Assembly (NCBI GenBank): GCA_958296225.1
Contig: OY282456.1
Span: 62,001 to 126,000 of the forward strand
Direction: 5' to 3'
DNA length: 64,000 nucleotides
Source: an uncultured Dehalococcoidia bacterium
GTDB taxonomy: Bacteria; Chloroflexota; Dehalococcoidia; Lucifugimonadales; UBA3495
Shown here: positions 51,642-58,474 of the stretch, piece by piece
How positions within the stretch are numbered: position 1 is the stretch's first letter
Layout of the letters: each line of letters starts with the position of its first letter
Made by a program: the position numbers and the translations under genes
Notes under the pieces: model-generated
Database searches by the model: none
What the model was told of the DNA's origin: nothing
Seen by the model: the letters and a program-made list of their open reading frames with translations, nothing else

Positions 51642-52211
51642 ATGAGACGTTTACGCACCAGCTATGTGGACGACTGGGAAGACATGGAATTGACGGACAA
51701 CCCACGGGTTCGTCTGTTTGGCATATCGGTGCACCCACTGGCGGCCATGGGGGGCTCGCTGGTTGCGGTGGTGGTCATGGTGGTTCTATCCTGGGTATCC
51801 AACCGGGGCTGGCTCTCGGACGACCCCCGGATTTTGTGGTCAATCACGGGCGTTTGCGTGCTGGGACTGGTGGGCATCATGATAATTACGGTGATGAGCA
51901 CCTGGGTGATGGCTAAAGCGCTGCGCAACTCGCGCCTGCAATTGGCGAAGCTGGACGGGGCGACTGACGAGGAAGCCCGCTACGAAACCGAGCGCTTTAT
52001 GCGCCGCAACCTGTACTTCCGTATGGGCGCCTACGCGCTGGTCTCGGTGGGAATCTGGCTGCTGCTGGGCAGTCCGCTGGTATTTCCGTGGGGCGGGCCG
52101 CTCCCGTTTCTGGGTGGGATATTGACGCTTGCCGTCGTGTTCCTCCTCCTCACCGTGTACCGGCGGCAGGCGTGGGACGCGCTGCGCCGGATAGCCGGCA
52201 GACGGAGATAA
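51642..52211 (+). CDS. Uncharacterised four-span membrane protein
   Basis: 189 residues, ATG at 51642. Two spans (about residues 30-50 and 62-85), a cytoplasmic helical stretch (GATDEEARYETERFMRRNLY) and two more spans ending ...PLVFPWGGPLPFLGG. Same plan as the protein at 52347, with ATxEE...Y...R and FPWG, so they are paralogues. Function unknown; no transporter motif. Codon use is like the neighbouring gcv genes. Confidence 0.7.
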   Translation: MRRLRTSYVDDWEDMELTDNPRVRLFGISVHPLAAMGGSLVAVVVMVVLSWVSNRGWLSDDPRILWSITGVCVLGLVGIMIITVMSTWVMAKALRNSRLQLAKLDGATDEEARYETERFMRRNLYFRMGAYALVSVGIWLLLGSPLVFPWGGPLPFLGGILTLAVVFLLLTVYRRQAWDALRRIAGRRR

Positions 52212-52217
52212 GATTAG

Positions 52218-52337
52218 ATGCGACCGAGGACGAAAGACCCAATCAGGCGTATCCCGCAGGATGAGGAAATCACCGGCAACCTTCGCCGGTGGGCCTGCCG
52301 ATTATGGGGAGCGCGCCGGACGCCCAACCGCCGGTAA
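52218..52337 (+). CDS. Possible small basic protein, 39 residues
   Basis: ATG at 52218, 8 bases after GGAGAT, open to TAA at 52335. Sequence MRPRTKDPIRRIPQDEEITG continues with many Arg and Trp (RRWACRLWGARRTPNRR). It lies between the two paralogous membrane proteins. No family known; could be spurious. Confidence 0.3.
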   Translation: MRPRTKDPIRRIPQDEEITGNLRRWACRLWGARRTPNRR

Positions 52338-52346
52338 GGATAGAGA

Positions 52347-52988
52347 ATGATGATGAACCGCAATAAGTCTCAACTGGAACGCATCCACCGCTACCGCGAC
52401 CCCGATGACGGCCCTCCTGATGAGGGAGATGCGCCGCAACGGGTGCCCTGGTTTGGCCTCCGGCTAAAGACCTCCACCATCTTTCGGGTCGGTTTTGGAA
52501 TGGTGGGGCTGATGCTGGCGCTGATTTGCGCCCGCTTTACGGTTGCCGACCGCATCCCCGGCCTGCCCCACGACACCCTCTGGTTCAATATCGTTTTTGT
52601 GGCCGTCGTGATGCTGCTGTCCTTCACTTCCTTCTCGATGTTTCGCGCCGCCACCAATGTCTTTCGACAGGAAATCCGGGAAATCGACGCGCGCATGGCC
52701 CGGCGCGATGACGCCACCGAGGAGGAGGTGGAGGAATACGTGCGCCAGTCGGATAAGCAGCTGAACCGCAGGATGTTCTGGCGCAACGTGTATTTTATGG
52801 CGGCGCTGGTTATCCTCTACCCCACGCTGGGCTCTACGCTCATATTCCCCTGGGGCAATATCGTGTACTTTATCCTGGGGATGCTGGTGGCCCTCGGCTC
52901 GGCCATCGTCTGGTGGTATTACCGGGAGCCGCTGGCGAATACACTGCGCGGGTTGCTGGGCCGGCCGCAGCAGCCGCGGGATTGGTAA
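52347..52988 (+). CDS. Uncharacterised four-span membrane protein, paralogue
   Basis: 213 residues. Soluble Pro/Asp-rich N-terminus, two spans (about residues 47-90), helical stretch DDATEEEVEEYVRQSDKQLN, and two more spans ending GSTLIFPWGNIVYFILG. It matches the plan of the protein at 51642. Likely a subunit or regulator in the membrane, possibly as a heteromer with it. Function unknown. Confidence 0.7.
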   Translation: MMMNRNKSQLERIHRYRDPDDGPPDEGDAPQRVPWFGLRLKTSTIFRVGFGMVGLMLALICARFTVADRIPGLPHDTLWFNIVFVAVVMLLSFTSFSMFRAATNVFRQEIREIDARMARRDDATEEEVEEYVRQSDKQLNRRMFWRNVYFMAALVILYPTLGSTLIFPWGNIVYFILGMLVALGSAIVWWYYREPLANTLRGLLGRPQQPRDW

Positions 52989-53035
52989 AGCGCCACCAGC
53001 GATGCTAACGCCGGCGACAGCGAGGAAGCGTCCGA

Positions 53036-53311
53036 ATGGACCCCCGCAAGCTGATATCCGCATTGCACGTACCAACGATGCTGCTGGGTTTATGGTTCCT
53101 GTTCATACAACCCAATGTTTCCGAGGCAATGCCCGCCGACAAGTCCCAGGGCTTGGGCATCCTGCTGGTGCTGGGCGGCCTGGCCCTGGAACCCGTCAGC
53201 ATCCTCGTCAACACCATCCGACCCGAAACCATCACTCCAACCGTCCGTTTCTGCACCGACTTGGCAATTGTGGCCGCGTTGGGCGCGTGGGTAGCGCTCA
53301 CGACGTGGTAA
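53036..53311 (+). CDS. Small membrane protein
   Basis: 91 residues with about three hydrophobic spans (ISALHVPTMLLGLWFLFI, SQGLGILLVLGGLALEPVSI, FCTDLAIVAALGAWVALTTW). ATG at 53036. Directly before gcvPB and probably co-transcribed with it. Function unknown. Confidence 0.6.
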   Translation: MDPRKLISALHVPTMLLGLWFLFIQPNVSEAMPADKSQGLGILLVLGGLALEPVSILVNTIRPETITPTVRFCTDLAIVAALGAWVALTTW

Positions 53312-53348
53312 GCGCCGGTGCCTATCCAATCAGGAGACAACCAGAACC

Positions 53349-54818
53349 ATGCTGAACAAAGGCGGAAACCGCGACACCACCAGATTGCTAATGGACCGCA
53401 GCGTACCCGGCCGGGTAGGCGTGATAACGCCCGCGCCGGACGTGCCCCCGGCGCCGCTGCCCGATGCGGCCTACCTGCGGGACGACCTGCCCCTGCCCGA
53501 AGTATCGGAGCCGGAGGTGGTGCAGTATTTCACGGCGCTCAGCCAGCTGAACTTCAGCATTGACACTCACTTCTACCCCCTGGGGTCATGCACTATGAAG
53601 TACAACCCCAAAGTGAACGACGAAGTTGCGTTCCTGCCGGGGTTCGCCGGCATCCACCCCCAGCAGCCGGCGGCGCAGTCCCAGGGCGCGCTGGAACTGC
53701 TGTACCGATTGCAGGACTTTCTCACCGAAGTTACCGGCATGGCGGCCACGAGCCTGGCCACGCTGGCCGGGGCCCACGGCGAGCTGGCCGGCGTGCTGAT
53801 GATGCGCGCCTACCACCTGGCGCGGGGAGATGCGGGCCGCACCAGAATGGGCATCCCCGACAGCGCCCACGGCACCAATCCCGCATCGGCGGCGATGGCC
53901 GGCTTTGACGTGGTGACCATTCCCTCGGACGCCGACGGCAACACCGACCTGGCCGCGCTGCGGGAGCTGGCCGGCGACGACCTGGCCGGCGTAATGATAA
54001 CCCTGCCCAGCACGCTGGGCCTGTTTGACACCAACATATTGGAAGTGTGCCGGATAGTCCACGATTGCGGCGGGCTGGTGTATGGCGACGGGGCGAATAT
54101 GAACGCCCTGCTGGGGCGGGCCAAGCTGGGCGACCTGGGCTTTGACGTGTGCCACCTGAACCTGCACAAGACCTTCAGCACCCCCCACGGCGGCGGCGGC
54201 CCCGGCGCCGGCCCGGTGTGCTGCGGCGAAAACCTGGCCCCCTATCTGGCCGCGCCGGTGGTGGAGCTTGCGGACGACGGCGAGTATGCGCTGGCCGAAC
54301 CGGCGGAAAGCATCGGCAAGATTAGCGGGTTTCACGGCAACTTTGGCGTGCTGGTGCGCGCCTACACCTACATCCGCACGCTGGGCGCGGCCGGGCTGCA
54401 TTCCATCAGCGGCAACGCCGTGCTGAACGCCAACTACCTGATGCACGCCCTGAAAGACCGCTACGCCCTGCCCTACGACCGCACCTGTATGCACGAAGTG
54501 GTGTTCTCCGCCGACCGGCAAAGGGAACGCGGGGTCAGCGGGCTGGAAGTGGCCAAGCGGCTGCTGGACTACGGGTTCCACGCGCCGACAATGTACTTCC
54601 CGCTGATTGTCCACGAAGCGTTGATGATTGAACCCACGGAATCGGAGACCAAAGAAACGCTGGACGCTTTCATCGCGGCGCTGCGGGCCATTGACGCCGA
54701 GGCTACGGCGGAGCCGTCGCTGGTGCAACGGGCGCCGCATACCACGCCGGTATCGCGGCTGGACGAGGCGACGGCGGCGCGGCGTCCGGTGCTGCGCTGG
54801 GAGCCGGCGGCGGGTTAG
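53349..54818 (+). CDS. gcvPB: Glycine dehydrogenase (decarboxylating) subunit 2
   Basis: 489 residues. FYPLGSCTMKYNPKVNDEVA, IPDSAHGTNPASAAMAGFDV, and the PLP-lysine motif CHLNLHKTFSTPHGGGGPGA (Lys about residue 273) identify the C-terminal half of the P-protein. It carries pyridoxal phosphate and with GcvPA transfers the aminomethyl group to GcvH. Its stop overlaps the stop of the convergent gene (TTAG). Confidence 0.95.
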   Translation: MLNKGGNRDTTRLLMDRSVPGRVGVITPAPDVPPAPLPDAAYLRDDLPLPEVSEPEVVQYFTALSQLNFSIDTHFYPLGSCTMKYNPKVNDEVAFLPGFAGIHPQQPAAQSQGALELLYRLQDFLTEVTGMAATSLATLAGAHGELAGVLMMRAYHLARGDAGRTRMGIPDSAHGTNPASAAMAGFDVVTIPSDADGNTDLAALRELAGDDLAGVMITLPSTLGLFDTNILEVCRIVHDCGGLVYGDGANMNALLGRAKLGDLGFDVCHLNLHKTFSTPHGGGGPGAGPVCCGENLAPYLAAPVVELADDGEYALAEPAESIGKISGFHGNFGVLVRAYTYIRTLGAAGLHSISGNAVLNANYLMHALKDRYALPYDRTCMHEVVFSADRQRERGVSGLEVAKRLLDYGFHAPTMYFPLIVHEALMIEPTESETKETLDAFIAALRAIDAEATAEPSLVQRAPHTTPVSRLDEATAARRPVLRWEPAAG

Positions 54819-55429
54819 CGGGATTGGCGGGCGGCCAGTTCGCTAATGCGGATGATGGCGCGGTTCAGGCTGGGGGCATATTGGCGAGCGGTTTCCGTGT
54901 TCCAATGCCGCGTTGCGAACTCGCCCATTACCCGGTTGTAATCCGGCCCGGTGCGGTGAGTGCCACGCACGCGACGCGGGGCAATTGCCTCTCGTAAAAC
55001 GCGATGCGGGCTGCGGGAAGCCAGTTGCACCAGCGTTCTTTTAGGGTCAAGGATGCTTTCCGGGTTGTAAGGTACACGGCTGGCGGCAATGCCAAACCAG
55101 TTGGCAATGCCGTTCCGGTCAGCGAGGAGCCACGACTCGACTTCAAGCACGGCTACGCGGAGCAGCAGAGCGGGCGCCAGCGTCCGGTTCTGGCTCCATT
55201 CACGCAGCAGGGCCGGCGGACAGGATTGGGGGCTGTCCAAGTCGGTCAAAACCAGCGCCGGCCATTGATAACGCGCTATAGAATCCAACGCTGGCAACCG
55301 CTGCCTGAGCCGGTCCTTGCCGTTCCCGCCGATTACTTCAGCGACACGAATACCCGCAGCGTACACGCGAAGCAAGCGCTCTGCTACGGATGCGGACAAA
55401 TCGTCCTCTACGCCCAAAGTAATTGGCAC
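54815..55429 (-). CDS. TOPRIM/DUF4276-like protein, partner of AAA ATPase
   Basis: About 204 residues from GTG at 55429. Acidic motifs of the TOPRIM/DUF4276 type are visible: Glu-Asp-Asp in PITLGVEDDLSASVAERLLR, then LVLTDLDSPQSC and LEVESWLLADRNG. These residues bind Mg and would cleave nucleic acid. It begins 4 bases after the ATPase stop, so the two are an operon. Pairs of an AAA ATPase and such a nuclease are typical of OLD-like, PARIS-like or AAA_21-DUF4276 defence systems. I cannot say which. Confidence 0.65.
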   Translation of the reverse strand: MPITLGVEDDLSASVAERLLRVYAAGIRVAEVIGGNGKDRLRQRLPALDSIARYQWPALVLTDLDSPQSCPPALLREWSQNRTLAPALLLRVAVLEVESWLLADRNGIANWFGIAASRVPYNPESILDPKRTLVQLASRSPHRVLREAIAPRRVRGTHRTGPDYNRVMGEFATRHWNTETARQYAPSLNRAIIRISELAARQSR

Positions 55430-55433
55430 AAGA

Positions 55434-56627
55434 CTACTCGGATAGCCCCAAATCCAGGGGAATCTGGTATTCCATACTGCGGAAAGGAGCAATTTCTCCC
55501 GGCATAACGCCGGCTTCCAGGACTTTACGCCGGCCGGGGTCATCGGCCATTGTTTTGACTACTGAGCCGCCTTTGCCCGGTGCGATGTAAAGCACCTCCT
55601 CTCCGGCAATGCCATAATCGCACAGCAAGTCACTGCTATGAGTGGTGAGGATTACCTGTCGCCTCTCGTTATGTCGGGTTCCGCCATTCCGTCGCCGGCC
55701 GGGTTGGCTCAGACGATAAATCAGCGGCGCCAGTTTTAGCACAATATCCCGGTTCAAGGATATTTCGGGTTCTTCCAGCAATAGCGGCCCACTCCGCTCC
55801 AGCAGCGCCCAGAACAGGCCAATCAGCCGCAACGTGCCATCGGAAAGCTGGTCTTCCCGCTGCCAGACACCATGTTGACGCCAGTTATTGAAACGGGCTT
55901 TCAAGTGCGGCTGCCCGTTAATTTCGTCCCGTTCGAAGGCAATTTCTGCCAGCTGCGGAACGATATGGGACAGCGCCGTGGCGATTTTCGACAAACGGCT
56001 TTTTCGCGTTTGGGTTGGGGCGCTGGCGATTCGTTCCAGAAACCCCTGCCCGAGGGGGTCGTTTTCCAGCCGGTTGCCGCCGATTTCCGTTCCGTACCTC
56101 ACTAACTGCGGCACCAGGTGCAGGTAAGTAACCTCGTTGAAAAAATCGGCGATTTCACGGAATTGCCGGTTGGAGCTGATTTGCTCCAGCGCCGTAGCCG
56201 TCAGCCGTTCCGTGTCGTTAACGTCGTCCTCGTCCGGGCGGGAAATCAAGGTTTCGCCGTTACGCCGCACTGTTTCCTCTTGCACCAGAATGCGCAGGTT
56301 GCCGGAGCGTTCCACGATAAAGGCCAGCCGGTACACCCATTCCACAGGTTCGTCTGCGTCCCGGCTGAGATGCGTTTCGATGGCCACCGCGGCGGAACCG
56401 GAATGCGACGCCAGGCTGCGGATTTCACGCACGCTGCCGCGCCGCCGCACCGCCGTCTGTAGGCCGCCGCCATCCCGATTCGCTACGTCGCGCAGGAAGC
56501 GGATAGCGTCGAGCAGGTTGGACTTGCCCGACGCATTGGGGCCGATGATAAAGGCGCGGTCGCGCAGCGGGATGTCAACTTCGGTAAAGTTGCGCCAGTT
56601 TTCCAGTTTGAGACGGGTGATAATCAT
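55434..56627 (-). CDS. AAA_21 ATPase, likely defence
   Basis: 397 residues, ATG at 56627. MIITRLKLENWRNFTEVDIP is the N-terminus of RecF/OLD-type ABC-like ATPases. Walker A is IGPNASGKSNLLDAI (about residues 28-42), the signature is QLSDGTLRLIGLFWALLE, Walker B is PLLLEEPEISLN, and ILTTHSSDLLCDYG is the D/H region. It should work as a DNA- or protein-sensing motor that controls the nuclease-like partner at 54815. Gene GC is lower than the neighbours. Confidence 0.85.
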   Translation of the reverse strand: MIITRLKLENWRNFTEVDIPLRDRAFIIGPNASGKSNLLDAIRFLRDVANRDGGGLQTAVRRRGSVREIRSLASHSGSAAVAIETHLSRDADEPVEWVYRLAFIVERSGNLRILVQEETVRRNGETLISRPDEDDVNDTERLTATALEQISSNRQFREIADFFNEVTYLHLVPQLVRYGTEIGGNRLENDPLGQGFLERIASAPTQTRKSRLSKIATALSHIVPQLAEIAFERDEINGQPHLKARFNNWRQHGVWQREDQLSDGTLRLIGLFWALLERSGPLLLEEPEISLNRDIVLKLAPLIYRLSQPGRRRNGGTRHNERRQVILTTHSSDLLCDYGIAGEEVLYIAPGKGGSVVKTMADDPGRRKVLEAGVMPGEIAPFRSMEYQIPLDLGLSE

Positions 56628-56680
56628 AAGGCAATCCGGGCCGGCGGTTGGATTGGCTCTTATTATAACCCGTTGGAATC

Positions 56681-57619
56681 TTACCCGGCCTGCTCCGCCG
56701 CCAGCGCCTGCCGCAGCTCGTCGGGGTTGACGTGCACTTCCACGCCGGCCCGCTCCTCCTGCAACAGCATTGCAACCCTGGAGTCCCGGCCGGCCCAGCC
56801 CCGGTTGAGGGCTTCGGTCATCTCGGCCAGCGTTGTGTTGGCGAGTTTCATGGGTACGTCAAACTCGCGGCCTACGGCTACGGCCAGGTCAACGTCCTTG
56901 CGGGCCAGGCGCAGGGCGAAGTCCGGCGGGTCGTAGTCGTTGATGAGGAAGTGCTGGGCCAGGCCCTCGAACATACCCCGGCGTCCGCCGGCGCCTTTGC
57001 GAACGGCCAGCCACAGGGCCAGCGGGTCCACTCCCGCCTTGATGCCCATGGTGAACACCTCGGCCAGAGCCGTCTGCACGATGTAGCCGGCGCAGTTGTG
57101 CACCAGCTTGGCGATGGCCCCGCTGCCGATTGGCCCCACGTAGTAGGCGGCGTCGCCAATGGAATCGAGAACGGCTTTGTGCTGGTCAAACACGGCTTTG
57201 TCGCCGCCCACCCAGATGGCCAGGCGGCCGCTGGCGGCGCCGGCCGGGCCGCCGCTGACGGGAGCATCCAGCACGTTGATGCCCTGGGGCGCAACCCGGT
57301 CGTGAATCTGGCGAATCAGCGTGGGCGAACTGGTGCTCAAGTCGAAATAGGTCTTGCCGGGCGACATACCCGACATGATGCCGTCCTCGCCCAGCGATAC
57401 CGCCTCCACTTCCACCGGGCCGGGCAGCGAGGTGAACACGATGTCGCTGGATGCCGCCACTGCGCGGGGAGTGTCGGCCCATTCCGCGCCGGCTTCCAGG
57501 TGCTGGGTGGCGGCCTCGCGGCGGATGTCGTGCACCACCAGCTCGTTGCCGCCGCGCTGGCAGTTGTACGCCATGCTGGCGCCCATGGTGCCCAAACCGA
57601 TGAAACCTACTTTAGCCAT
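56681..57619 (-). CDS. NAD-dependent beta-hydroxyacid dehydrogenase (HIBADH family)
   Basis: About 312 residues from ATG at 57619 (57628 also possible). AKVGFIGLGTMGASMAYNCQ (GxGxxG), VLDAPVSGGPAGAASGRLAI (substrate loop) and IGSGAIAKLVHNCAGYIVQT (catalytic Lys) are the hallmarks. It oxidises 3-hydroxyisobutyrate or a similar acid such as tartronate semialdehyde. Isolated from the flanking cassettes. Confidence 0.88.
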   Translation of the reverse strand: MAKVGFIGLGTMGASMAYNCQRGGNELVVHDIRREAATQHLEAGAEWADTPRAVAASSDIVFTSLPGPVEVEAVSLGEDGIMSGMSPGKTYFDLSTSSPTLIRQIHDRVAPQGINVLDAPVSGGPAGAASGRLAIWVGGDKAVFDQHKAVLDSIGDAAYYVGPIGSGAIAKLVHNCAGYIVQTALAEVFTMGIKAGVDPLALWLAVRKGAGGRRGMFEGLAQHFLINDYDPPDFALRLARKDVDLAVAVGREFDVPMKLANTTLAEMTEALNRGWAGRDSRVAMLLQEERAGVEVHVNPDELRQALAAEQAG

Positions 57620-57750
57620 CTTGGTCATCTCCTCTAATCGTCCAATAGCGGAGGGTAAGGTAGCCGCATTCTAACAGAGCGAAGACGGAATAATAGATGT
57701 CGCCCAAGTCGTTGACGCCGGCGGTTCCTACGCATAGACTGGTTGGGCTT

Positions 57751-58455
57751 ATGGCGCGCATATTTGACCTTCACATCCACACCACCAGGGGGAGCGGCGA
57801 TTCCAGCCTGACTCCCGAAGACCTGATTCTCGAGGCGGAACGGCTTGGGCTGCGCGGTTTGTGCATCACCGAGCACTCCGGCCCCTGGGACCGGCACGAA
57901 TTTGCCGCCTTTGCCGCGCGGCACAACGTGGTGCTCATCCGGGCGATGGAGGCCGACACCGATATGGGCCACATCCTGGCTTTTGGCGTTGACCGTTACC
58001 AGAGCGGATTCCATCACGCCGCGGAGCTGAGCAAAGGCGCTCACGCCGTCGGCGGGTTCGTGGTCTCGGCTCACCCCTTCCGCGGCGTCCTGGGCCAGCA
58101 CCACCGCACGCGGCCATACCTGTATCCCGACCCGGATGAGGCCATTCCGCAGGAACCGGAAACCGCCATGCTGCACCCGGTTTTCCAGTTGGCGGACGCC
58201 ATTGAGGTAGCCAACGGCGGTACGTCCGACGCGGAAAATCGTTTTGCCGCGGAGGTGGCCCAGCGCCTGCATCTTCCCGTAACCGGCGGCAGCGACGCCC
58301 ACAGCACCCACGGCCTGGGCCGGTTCGTAACCGAGTTCCCCGACGAAATTTTTGACGAAACCCAATTCCTGGCCGCATTGCACCGTGGCGACTTCCACCC
58401 CCTGGAAGGACTGCGCCAGGGTGCGCTGCGCCCTTACCGCCTGCGTTCTCAATAG
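57751..58455 (+). CDS. PHP-domain phosphoesterase
   Basis: 234 residues from ATG at 57751. Metal motifs in order: DLHIHTT (His pair), GLCITEHSG, RAMEADTDMGHILAFG, VSAHPFRG and GGSDAHSTHG. Such proteins are metal-dependent phosphatases or nucleases (histidinol phosphatase or RNase AM type). Followed 19 bases later by the helicase gene, so probably co-transcribed. Confidence 0.85.
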   Translation: MARIFDLHIHTTRGSGDSSLTPEDLILEAERLGLRGLCITEHSGPWDRHEFAAFAARHNVVLIRAMEADTDMGHILAFGVDRYQSGFHHAAELSKGAHAVGGFVVSAHPFRGVLGQHHRTRPYLYPDPDEAIPQEPETAMLHPVFQLADAIEVANGGTSDAENRFAAEVAQRLHLPVTGGSDAHSTHGLGRFVTEFPDEIFDETQFLAALHRGDFHPLEGLRQGALRPYRLRSQ

Positions 58456-58474
58456 CGCGACGGAGCGACCGTCG

